Assembly: GCA_003255065.1 (NCBI GenBank)
Contig: QAOA01004552.1
Coordinates: 17,341 to 81,340, forward strand
Length of the DNA: 64,000 nt
DNA from: Cercis canadensis
Taxonomy: Eukaryota > Streptophyta > Magnoliopsida > Fabales > Fabaceae
Reading direction: 5' to 3'
Shown: piece after piece, positions 48,203-59,900 of the stretch
Numbering within the stretch: the first letter of the stretch is position 1
How the letters are laid out: each line of letters begins with the position of its first letter
The notes under the pieces: generated by a model
The model's input: the letters and a program-made list of their open reading frames with translations, nothing else
Databases searched by the model: none
Told to the model about the DNA's origin: nothing
Made by a program: the position numbers and the translations under genes

Positions 48203-50193
48203 ATGGTTGCATTTGCATTATACTTGTTGTTCATTGCCGTTCACAGGGAGCTTGCAGCAGGCCAAATGGAGCGCCGAGAGCAAAGATGCCATAAACTTGG
48301 TCCTGTCATCAAATTTCCTTTCCAGCTAAGTAATAGGCAAGCTCACCATGGTGGCTATCCTGGCTTTGCTCTATCCTGCACCAATATGAATGAAACAGTG
48401 TTAGAATTTCCAGCTCAAGTAAAGTTTATTGTTAATTACATATATTACAGTAATCAGGTGATTGAGTTGTATGACCCAAGTCACTGCTTTTGGAGTCAGC
48501 TTCTGAAAATCCCAAATACATTGATTGCTCCCTTTCTCTTCCTTCATAATATGAATGATTATACCTTATTCAATTGTTCATCAATGATAAGCCTTTCATA
48601 TCGTGATATGACTATGATCCCTTGCCTTAATGGTCCAGGACATCAAGTTTTTGCAATTTCTTCCAATGAAACCATAGATGCACTGCCCCTAGTTTCTTGT
48701 ATGAAAATACAGAACATTCCATCAGTTCACTATGGTTTATTCAGCCAAGGTACTGAACTTCTTTTGAAGTGGCCCCAGCATATATGCGGTGATTGTGAAA
48801 CAAAAGGAAAGAATTGCAGATTGAAGAACAATAGCTCCAATGAAACTGAGTGTTTTGAAGATGATCCTAAATTAAAATATGGAGGTAATGTCCTTGTTGC
48901 ACATAATATTCAAAATTTAAAGAAATGGGATTGGGAATTTTGGATATCATCAATTTCATCCTTAAAGTTATGGTTTTGTTAGCAATGTTCGAAAATAATG
49001 AATTATTTTCTTTACAGGTGCTAGTGCTACTGTGACCAACAGAGCTATACGTGCGTGAGCTGCCTAGTATTTTAACGTCTTCCTTAAATTATTTTTTTTT
49101 TTTAGAAAAAAAGAAAAAAATGGGTTTTTGACTCAACGTTTTCTCTGCAGTTGTGATCCCATGTGCAGTAGTTCTTGTATTGGTGCCTCTAGGGCTGTGT
49201 CACGTATATAACTCTGCGAGAAAAGAAAATGAGTTTCAAGAGAGGATCAGAAAGTATCTCCAGGAATATGAAGCCCACAGGCCCACAAGGTATTCCTACA
49301 CTGATATTAAAAGGATCACAAATCAATTCAAAGAGAAGCTGGGTGAAGGAGCTTATGGAACAGTTTACAAAGGCAAGCTTTCAGATGAGAACTTTGTTGC
49401 TGTGAAGATCCTCAACAGCTGCCAGGGGAATGGGGAAGATTTCATTACTGAAATGAAAACAGTGAGCATTGTTCATCACGTTAATGTAGTTCGTTTGGTA
49501 GGATTCTGTGCAGATGGATTTATAAGAGCTCTAGTATATGAATATCTGCCAAACGGGTCACTAGATAAGTGCATGGCTTCAACTTGTCAAAATAACATTT
49601 TCCTTGGTTGGAATAAGCTTCAAGATATTGCTTTAGGCATAGCAAAAGGAATTGAGTATCTTCACGAAGGATGCCACCAAACAATTCTCCATTTGGACAT
49701 CAAACCTCATAACATCTTGCTTGACAAAAATTTCAATCCAAAAATTTCAGATTTCGGTCTTTCCAAGTTCTGTTCTAGGGATGAGAGCAACATATCATTG
49801 ACCACGGCAAGAGGAACCATAGGGTATGTTGCACCTGAAGTTTTCTCTAGAAACTTTGGTAAAGTGTCTTGTAAGTCTGATGTTTATAGTATTGGAATGG
49901 TCTTTATTGACATAATAGGAGGTAGGAAAGTTAGCAATTTTGATAGAGGGAATGATAGCAACATCTATTTCCCAGATTGGATATATAATTTTGTAGACAA
50001 GGGAGAAGATTTGAGAATTCAGATTGAAGAAGAGGCAGATGCTAAAATTGCAAAGAAACTTGCTATTGTGGGTCTTTGGTGCATCCAGTGGCACCCAGAA
50101 AATCGTCCTACCATGAAATCTGTGGTGCAAATGTTGGAGAAAGAAGGAGATGAATTAACTGTTCCTCCTAACCCATATGCCTCTATAGTTTGA
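48203..50193 (+). CDS. LRK10L/Lr10-type receptor kinase (right partner)
   Basis: Second receptor kinase of the same family, transcribed away from the first. Exons: 48203-48884, 49018-49050 (33 nt), 49151-50193; phases join into about 585 residues. A signal peptide (VAFALYLLFIAVHRELAAG) leads into a Cys-rich ectodomain starting CHKLGPVIKFPFQLS, with the later motif CGDCETKGKNCR. It has one fewer small exon and a shorter ectodomain than its neighbour. The membrane segment is VIPCAVVLVLVPLGLCHVY (240-258). Kinase: LGEGAYG (302-308), Lys324 in VAVK, HLDIKPHN (419-426), DFG (439-441), GTIGYVAPE. The catalytic Arg of HRD is Leu here, so also non-RD. The two kinases share layout but are well diverged, so the gene pair is older than the promoter duplication. 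Confidence 0.9.
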
Positions 50194-50867
50194 TACTTGT
50201 CTATAATGTCCAACCAGAATAACTTCAAACCAATGGTTAATATACATAATTTTAAGGGTCCTTTGGTTTGTCAGTCAGGGTATTGATACCCCAGTCCGTA
50301 TTCCGGGTATTGTAGTACCCACCTTAATCTTGGCAATATTGAGATTTGCAAGTTAGTGACGTGCGTGATGTTTTTCCATGTAAATTGTTGTAAGTTATAA
50401 TATATGAGTTTTATGGCCCATCATCAGAGATTTCAAAGGATTAGGGTAGGGTTTCCCTTCCAGGCCCAATGGGCCAAGATTTCCCATTTTTAATTGTCCA
50501 TTCAAACCCAAACTAGAGATGCCCCATCATACCAAGATCGCCTCTGAAGGTTTGAACAAAATTAGTAGGTTCCTTTTTTTTTTTATATATNTATATATAT
50601 ATATGAAATGATTAGGTTCTTTGTGTTTGTAATTAGAAACAAAAATCAACACTACATGTGTTTAATTTGTTTAAAATTTGGCCATGCTTTAAGTTATGGA
50701 ACATTTTTCTATTTACTAATAAGATCCATCCAAATTGTCACTAATAATGCATAGAATTTGACGATGAAAATGGATTAAATTTAAAATCAATAACTAAAAT
50801 GTACAAGCAAATGCTATAGATACCAATATATTGAGTGCTTTGAGTCTAGGTACATATTCTTCCTCCT

Positions 50868-50965
50868 CAATTTTTTTTTTTTGTTACACTTAAGATTTGA
50901 ATACGAAATTTATAAACTCTGAAGACAATCTCAGTACTACTAAATCATAAACTATTTGGTGTTTT
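50868..50965 (-). repeat. SINE-like, tRNA-derived repeat
   Basis: On the minus strand an A-box-like ATGATTTAGTAGTACTGAG (50930-50948) is followed by a B-box-like CGTATTCAAATC (50893-50905). It shares its core with the copies at 32.2 and 53.3 kb. Confidence 0.5.
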
Positions 50966-53267
50966 GGATAAGACTACTAAGATGTTTGTCTGAATTACAA
51001 ACTAGCTGGTTGGAGAAAAACCAGTTGGTGGACCCTCCTCCGGATAATTTTATAAATATATTTGTTATAAAGTACTAGTAATGGTTTTGAAAAAAGTATA
51101 TTTTTTCAGTAATTTTGTAAACTCTAATTGCAATTCATATAAGAAATTTTAATGTCATGACTTACGCAATTGATTATTTGGCTAATAACAAAAGGGCTTT
51201 GAAACTGAAAACTGCATAAATAGATGAATGAATAATCAGTATTTGTTATGCAATATTATGAATTCATTTATGCACACAGCAAAGTTTAATCCTAACAAAT
51301 TATTGAAAACACAATATATAACTATGGGTGGATCCAGCAAAAGTTGGTGAAGATTGGTAAGTCTCACCTTCAGCAAGAACATTCCCTGGAAAGCTTTAAA
51401 ATCCACTTTGGAGGTGAAACACACGAAGAGAAGGTGACAAGGTTGGAGACAAAATGGGACCCATCAAATATCTGATGCTTCACTCCACCATCATGAGATT
51501 TTGGAAGACTATGGAAATTGATTGGAAAGCCATAATTGCTGCATGGAATTCAGCACATATATATACTGCCTTGGCTCCTTCATTATATATCTGCCTCCCT
51601 CTCTCTTTCCACACACAATTGCTTCAAATTCTAACCTCTGTTTTGGAGTATTATTTATTACACTTTTGAACTTTGTATGTAGAAATCATGAAGATGTCGG
51701 ATCCGTAGCTAAACTTTAGCCTTTTTCCTTCTTAGGGCAAATCTTAATTTTGATTGCGTTTGTGAGATCATATAATAGTCTACATATTATATCGTGAATT
51801 GTACCATGTCAAGACAATATGCATAATTAACCTTTCAGATAATGTCAATAATAGGCCCATCAATAATTCACATTAAATGATCATGTATTATTCGATATTA
51901 ACTTTTTATGTTTTAAGAGGTGTCAAATCCTGAATTCAAACTACCAATTAATAATATAAATAATAAATAAAAATAATTAAACACTCTTGTGACAATTTTG
52001 TACTGAAATTGACTTGACACCGGATGTTTTATATAGTTAATTAATTCAACTTTTTTACTAATCAAAATTTGTCTCATTCTGCCTATCTTCAATAAATCTT
52101 AAATTTAATATCATGGTTAAAGAACTTAAAGAAAATTATCATTTTTGGTTAGGAAGTAATTTGTTTTTTGAATTTCGTTCTTAATAAATTTCTTAAATTG
52201 AATCCGTGAATATTCAAAATATTTCAATGTAAGACCTATATATGTCAGCTTATTAATAAGCTATTAATGGGTATTTTGTGCATGTCCCAATAGAATACCC
52301 ATATAAAATGATTTCTCCTAGTGTGGTTAATAGCTGCTTGAAAATCAGACCAAATTTCTCAATTATTTATTTATTTATTTATTTTGACATAATTTTTGAG
52401 CAATTGTTGACCAAGCTAGCAGAAAATGTTTTGAATGAGTATTCAATTAGGTTTTGTGCCCAATAACCATTAGTGGCTTGATTGATCATGTTAACAGAGA
52501 TCTTGCATAGAAACATTTTGAACATTTAAGGAGAAGATTTAAAGATTAAAAACTAAATCGAGAAAACATGTATTTCTTAAGAACCAAAATGATAGTTTTT
52601 GTTGTTGTTGGAGATTCCATTAAAGATGAAAATAGCTCAATTCATATATATATATGGAAGGAGTTACTCTCCTTCTCTATGGCTTGCCTAAACTTGAGAT
52701 TTTAAATAAAGGAGTTAATTTTGATCAACTAACACTATAAAACAGTTTTTATGGTGATTAATTAGTATAACTTTGAGATTCCTGGCACCCTTCTTTGTGA
52801 AACAAAATCGTTTCTTGTTTCATGTATCCAGTTTTGCATTTATTTGAATGTGATTAAACTCAAATAGAAACTCATACATCACAGACATTACGGTCATTTC
52901 CTGTTAAATCACATCCGGTTTTTCATTCATCTGGGTTTGTATTTCATTCATATATACCACATCAAATATAAACAACATTCAACTAACTGTATCTAATGGT
53001 AGGAAATATAAAATAAAACCTTTTTTTTTTTTTCTTTTGTCTCAATAGAGTTGCTTTGGGTTGTCACCCCCTTCTATTTGTAATATTTGTTTTAGTAAAT
53101 CAACCTTAGATTTCAGCATTTTTTATGAAAGATAGGAAAAAATGGGATGTGTTATCAAATCTAAACTTTCTAAGGATAGATCTTGGAATTTGTCTCCTCT
53201 TTAAAATATTATTTCTTTGTAAATTTTTGGGATGCCTTTTTGCTCTATTGTAGATTTTTTGGTACTT

Positions 53268-53350
53268 TTGACTGTAATTTTGGATTCAAACGTAGAACTC
53301 ATAAACCTCATGGACGATCTCAGTACCACTTGGCTACAAACCATTTGGTC
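53268..53350 (-). repeat. SINE-like, tRNA-derived repeat
   Basis: The best-preserved copy. On the minus strand GTAGCCAAGTGGTACTGAG (53319-53337) is a strong A-box, and CGTTTGAATCC (53282-53292) is the B-box. The spacing is tRNA-like. Confidence 0.55.
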
Positions 53351-53820
53351 TCTATTGTAGATTTACCTTGTTTAGTCCAACTAATTTTGATCTCTTTCAA
53401 AAAAAAGGTTTTGGATTCGGTATGTTTAAGGGAATGGATGTTTTCTTATTACTAGAACAATCACTGGAACACCCGTGGTGAAAATTTTTGGCTATGAAAG
53501 ATATTCTATTATTGAACACCTATGACAATATTTATAAAGAGATATGGAGCTAAGTTTTCATAAAAAATTTAATTGACAAAAAAATATTAATATTTATATT
53601 GTTATATTATGTCTGAGATACTCTCAAATGTGATGTAGTGACATTGAGTAATTTTATTGATAAAATTGGTTTTCTTAAAAAATTAATCATAAAAGTTAGA
53701 ACATTTTAATTAAATACTTAATCATGAATGGACTCAAAGGAATCCAAGTGTATGATCTAACTTATGCCTTTCAAAATATTAGACAAAATGAGAAAAGAAA
53801 ATGTTAATAATCAAGTCTTA

Positions 53821-53910
53821 GAGGGTATAGTTTCAATGATTGAGTTTTACGCCCTCCATCGTGGAGTTCTGAGTTCAAATCTAACTAAAACCCGATGGGT
53901 GAGATTACAA
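53821..53910 (+). repeat. SINE-like, tRNA-derived repeat
   Basis: An A-box-like agtttcaatgattgag precedes B-box-like gagttcaaatc at 53871-53881. It differs in sequence from the other family and is less certain. Confidence 0.35.
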
Positions 53911-55806
53911 AATAAATTATATGCTCCTCCTTGTTGTATAACCTATTGTAGATGAAAAAAATAGTAAGAAAAAAAAAAAGATACTGTGGGATTTAATGCA
54001 CACACAAAATTTTGGTCTTGGGCAAACTGAAAGGGAAAGTTACGAATTTTGTTAATAAAATTGGTGATGGAATATTGTGGATTTTTGTTAAAATTGATTT
54101 GGGGCTTTTATTGTATGGTATATGCAGGTGGTGAATGAGAAGTTATGATCACAGTCACTCGCGGATCAAAAAGCGCATTACTGATGAACAAATTCATCAG
54201 TTGGATCAAAATTCTGGGTAGATGTAGAAAATCATGGCCAAGCTTAACATTACTGATGGACTTGGATTTAGTTTTCACTTGTATTTCACACATTTGATGC
54301 TATTTGAATATTTGAGGAGATCGAGTTTCTGTTATTGTGCTTTGTTGATTTAAAATAGGTTGTGGGCTAGTAGAAAATCGGACCTAAAGCTAAAAGGTCT
54401 CTACAGACACAAGGTTGAATTGGAAAATTTTCAGCAAAAAGAAGAAAGAAAAAAAAAGGCACAAGATTCAATCTCACTTTTGAAATAGATGGAAGATCTA
54501 GTACAATTTTCTGTGAACCACATAAATTTTTAAAAAATTAAAATATTATAAAAGGTAGTTTGTACTAAATCAGACCCATATCATATGTAGGGTTGGAGGA
54601 TGCTATATTCCAGAACGAAGCTGTTGGGGGAGAATGCATGAAACCTACTTAAATTAATAGCATGACCCACTAATTGATGCGTGTCTCCAGTGCAATTGTT
54701 TTTTTTTCTTCTTTATTAACATGAAAGATTGAACACATTTTCCAAATGTTATGTTCAAACTTTTCATTATCACACTTTTTTTGGTTATATTATAACACTG
54801 AAATTTAATTTTTTGACTTCTATTTCTTATAAACTATTTAAACTCCTTACTTATACTTCTCTGTGTCCTCAATGTAAATTTACTATTTCTAGTTACATAT
54901 AATACAATGGTATACATAACATCACAACCAAAAAAGCAAAACTATTATTTGTGGCAATGAATTGTGTAGTTGAGTAACCAGATGTCATGGTTCCTATATA
55001 TGGTTGCGTACCTTTTCATGAATTAATTAAAAAGTTCTACCTTTGACAAAGAAAAAAAAGTTACCTTTTTTTTATTTTTATGATCATAAAGTATCCTGTG
55101 CTCAGCTCTAAAATTTAGACTATCATCCACTTTTATTTTTGTCAGCATTATTAAGTTGTCATAATTTGTTTATTGAAAATATTTGGCGAAAACTTTTGCA
55201 CATTTCTGACTATAAATTATCAAAAAAAAGAAAAAAAGTATTTCTTGTAGTAATGGAAAGACTGGATCTGGAATGCACTACTTTGTGTCATTCCACTATA
55301 ATAATCATGTAAACACTTATTGACTTATTATAACTGTTAGAAGAACAAAAAGAGAAATTTATAATGTATCACGAGTTCACGACTATGAGTTAAGTAAATA
55401 GTTTATTAGTTTAAGGTATTAAGTAGAACTTCTAGGTTTGAGTTGTAATTATACCTAAGAACTTCCAGCGATTTATTCTACAGTCCAATATGAACATATA
55501 GAAGAACAAGAAAAAAAAAAAGGTAACCAGGAATTGTTTTAATTACAAAACCTTCACTCCCTATGGCTTTCTCCTAGTGATTAATTCAACTTGAACATAC
55601 AAGAACTATGTCAAAATATCAAAATACTGTGGCTGATCACTAAAGACAAATGCAAGGAGTAAAAGTAATAACACACGACAGCATCACTGCCTGCATTAAT
55701 TAGAGTCAAAATCTGACTAGAAAATGATCAAATGTTCAGAAATTCTTTCATACTGCATAAAGAGAAATACATGGTAGGGTATAAAAGGGAGCATACAAAA
55801 TCATAA

Positions 55807-55937
55807 CTACATGACAAATTGCGGCTGCTCCACCTGCAGTGCTTGCTTAGACTTCAACTGCTGCTCCATTGCCTCACTGTTAGGCCAACTTTTAACTTTG
55901 CTGTTGTATGGTTTGTTGCTGCTCAAAGCTTCAAATC
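55807..55937 (-). pseudogene. Orphan exon-like ORF, unidentified
   Basis: A 43-codon open frame with a plausible splice acceptor (cctgtag just before 55937) and an in-frame TAG at 55807-55809. Composition is protein-like and unlike its AT-rich surroundings: SNKPYNSKVKSWPNSEAMEQ and then QQLKSKQALQVEQPQFVM. I see no upstream exons of the same gene for several kilobases on the minus strand. It could be the last exon of a decayed gene, or of a real gene whose other exons I missed. I do not recognise the family. Confidence 0.35.
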
Positions 55938-56475
55938 CTACAGGAACTTACATGTGGTGAATATGAGAAAAATTTAGGTTGACCTTGAGCAGTAATCTTA
56001 CAACACACAAAAGAGTGGGTCATATTTTTGGAACCCATGCGTGAGGCTTTTTTTTTTTTTTTGTGTTTACGAGAATATTACTTTAAGTTTATTTAAATAT
56101 TTTTTTATATAATTATGTATAAAAATATATAATAACATCATTGTTCTATTTATTACTAAATTATTTTTTCAGTGTGTGTCTCTGTTTTAGTATAAATTAA
56201 GACATTTTTTTTTTCAAAGGACTAACCCTGCTACTCCCTCGCTTCACCTCTGCCAAATATCTACTTTCGAAATTCTTTTCTGTCTTTCTTTAATTCGTAC
56301 ACTTTATTCTTTTCCAATTTTTCTTTTTCATTTCTAAAACCGTCACCCTAGTTCACACATAACTATTATGAAAGGAAGCGTAAATTTTGATATTTATTAC
56401 CACCAATAGTTTAGCATAGAAGAACTAGCATTGGCTCATTTGGCATTCGGTTCTCTTGCTTTTAGAAATAAACAC

Positions 56476-56923
56476 TTATCTGTTAGATATAAAACTATTT
56501 ATAGGTCTTCACCTAATAGTTTAAGCTTTTAGGTTGAATTGGTTCTTGATATAGTATTAGAGTCTTTTTGACCAAACGGTTAGGAGATCAAATCCTTTTG
56601 TCCACACTTTCTCAATTAAATTGAAATTTCAGCACAAGATATAAGTGAGTTTGTGCTTTGTTCACACTTTAAGCCAAAAGGGCTTTCGTGTGGGGGGGCG
56701 TGTTAGATATAAAATTATTCATGAGCTTTCACCTAATAGCTTAAGCTTTTAGGTTGAATCAGTTCTTGATATAGTATCAGCACAATATATAAGTGGATCT
56801 GTGCTTTGTTCACACTTTAAGCCAAAAGGGCTTTCGCGTGGGGGGCGTGTTAGATATAAAACCATTCATAGGCCTTCACTTAATAGCTTAAGCTTTTAGG
56901 TTGAATTGGTTCTTGATATTATC
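56476..56923 (+). mobile_element. Tandem TRIM array, three LTRs
   Basis: Three 71-bp LTRs (56481-56551, 56701-56771, 56848-56918), each starting TGTTAGATATAAAA and ending TTCTTGATA, are separated by two internal segments (149 and 76 bp). Both segments start with a primer-binding-site remnant (tagtattagagtc, tagtatcag) and end in a purine tract (gtgggggggcg, gtggggggcg). The whole is flanked by ttatc (56476-56480 and 56919-56923), one 5-bp target duplication, so it inserted or grew as a unit. It belongs to the same family as the element at 29.7 kb. Confidence 0.87.
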
Positions 56924-59900
56924 TCTCTCTCTCAACCAAAAAAAGAAATATACAGTTATATTCCTCATTTGTAACGGAGTTGGAGACAGAGTTAACACTA
57001 GTTGGTTGTTTTCTATTAGAGAAATCTATCTACACACTATGTGAGACTATATGTAAAATTTGAGTTGTACAGAAAATGTTCGAATGGATATAATTAAATT
57101 AAAATAACACTATGAGGTGGAGTATAAAGCAGTATAGGGATAACTAATGTATAAATAGTATCATTCTTTTTTTCTACAACTATCATGCTATTGTCAGTCC
57201 AAAAGTTTCCCTTAGTTTTACAAATAAAGTTTAAATTAGTGTGAATGAAAGTGTCAATGACAAACAAAATCTAATATGAGAGAAATGTTAATTTAGAAAA
57301 ATCAGAGAAGCCATATGTCATTTGTCTTTACGAGAGGTCAATATAATTTTTTTCTTTACCATATGTTGAACAAGTGTAAACTTCAAATCTCAAGTATAGA
57401 CGGCAATCCCCGTTTTTATGTACAATAATTTCAACTTATTTGGCATCAATCATCGTATATCTTGACAATGACCAAAAGGCCATGAACAGAAGAAGATTGA
57501 ATATGCCACCTTTTATATATGTTTCATTTCATACATATCATTTTTCAAAGGGCTAATCGAAAAATTAAATAAGATATATTCTGACCGACCAATTACATCA
57601 TACACGTAAGATTCTTCATCTCATACATTCCGTAGGAGTAAAGGATTCTATTAAACTCAACAATGATAAAACAGTGATGGTGAGGGAGAGACAGAGAGAT
57701 AGAAAGGGAAACTTGAGGGCAACTAGTGCAGAAATGTGAGACCACTAGTTAGATAGGCCCTTTTAGTTTGTATCTTCGTCAACTTTTAGGATATGTTGTT
57801 AGTTCCCAATTTTTTTAGGCTATAAGATTGAAACTTTTCAACTTTATGGTTTTTCTATAGATATTGGGAGGAAAAGATATTTCTATTACTTTGTTATATT
57901 GTTTTTCACTTATGCTTACTTAACAATTTATATTGTTCAGGACCATGAGAAAAAAAGTTGATACTATCAAGGCGAGTTTAGTTATCTTTTTTGCATAAAT
58001 ATCAATTTATCCATTCTAATAGAATTTAAAGGCCTCTCAAACTCACATTTCTATAGTATGCACATTTTTGCATTTAAGAGTTAAGCAGCACTAATTATAC
58101 TCAACAGAAGAAGAATAGAGAAAAGTTAGAGTAGCTACAAAGATGTTGGTGTTGTGGAGGGGGTTGAGAGGGCCTTTTCATTTTGGAGGGAGGGAGAGAC
58201 AGAAAGAGACTGTAGATGAAGTTACTGGTGAGAGCAAGTGGAAAGAGGGGAACGGTGCTAAGAAAATGTTGTGTGGGAGCTATAATTACAGGTTTCTTTC
58301 CCTTTTGCAGAAGGGGTGGTCTGAGTGGACACATGCGTACATATTGGAATATGATTTGGCAGGATTTGAAAGGCTGTGTTTTTTCATTCTTTCTTCTACC
58401 GCCAGAGACATTTTTGACATGGATGCAAGTTTTGATGTAACCCACTACTTATTGTTCTTTAGACTTCTACCTCCCAAACCCTTTGATTCTTTCTAATTGT
58501 CTGCTTCTATCTTTTCTTTTCCCATTAGTAACATTAATTATACACAAATATCTGTTTGCAAATATGAGATTAATTAATAATATAATATTTTATTTATGGC
58601 CAAAGGGATTTGTTCAGCTAATAAGGGTTGAAACATTAATTTCACTTGTAAGAACTAGATTTGAATCTTACTGCTAGGAATTCTCTCTTGATAAATGATC
58701 TGTAAATATCGTTGTAAATCTTTTTTAAAGTCTATGACATACTTTAGCATTAGAATAAAGTAGCCTCCTTTATCTTAAATTTTTATATATATAAGAAAAT
58801 ATATATCTTATCTATGACTATTGTAAACAACCAGCGTTAATAATTTTACACTCCAATTTTTGGAAGTAACAATCTAGCTATAAGATAAATTTGATACCAT
58901 TATGGGAGATATAAATATAATTTTTTTCGCTTCTGCATCTGACTGAAATTTTAAGAATAATTGATTAAATCCTTATCAACCGTATGTTATATGATTAAAA
59001 ACTACTGAACTTAAAAAAGGTCAAAGAGTCAGGAAGAAAGTATAAATTCGTCATAACTTTGTCTTGAAATTATCTTCAAAAGAATAAGATTATGAACTAT
59101 GAACGATTGATGGAATACTTTTACAAAAAAAAAAGATCTAAAATCACATCTAAGGATCACTTACTCCACTAAAAGCTTAAACATAAATAGAAAATAATCT
59201 TTTAATCAAAAAGCAATTAGCACTAAATAATGTTTATCTTTGAGTTGGAGAGGGGAGAAAAGCAACAGTAAAAGCAGTGATTTTTTGGTTGTGGAAATTG
59301 AATCTCCTTGCCTAATAGCAAGATGCTATTCTTAGTGTTTGTGACTATTTTCCCCATTTAATTTCCGGAAGCAACCTAATCTTAATCATTCTAACTTAAA
59401 TGAATGAAGAAATCATGCCTCAAGAGATAAAGCATACAATAAATTAATAAAACATGTCACTTTCTTTGTTTGTGAATGTTGATTCAATATTGTCAGACAG
59501 GAACTTTAGTTTATGGTGCGTGTACTATGCACCATTAAAACTTGTATCATGTTTTAGACCTGCACTTCGCAAGGAGTTTGGAGCAAGCACAATCTTTAGT
59601 CTATCTGTTATAGGAAAACGTCACTATATTTATGGTTATGATGGATCTGTTCGGTAAATGTTGGATTTTCTTTTCCAATTTCAATATTGATTTCTTAGTT
59701 TTGTTGTAAAGAAGGAGGTGGGGAACATGTATGTTTTGTCATATGAGACAATTGAAAAATGTGAGCTTTCAAACATCAAAGGTTAAATGGTTTCCCTATT
59801 TTGTGTGGGGTAAAGGAGAAATAGGTTCAATGAACACTTACTCTGACAAAGAAAGTTCAGAGCAAGGAAGTTGAAATACAAGACATTCGTAGGCACAATG

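Noticed and set aside
58101-58496. Overlapping ORFs of 114 and 117 codons on opposite strands
   Set aside because: Neither resembles a known family; composition follows a local purine-rich stretch.
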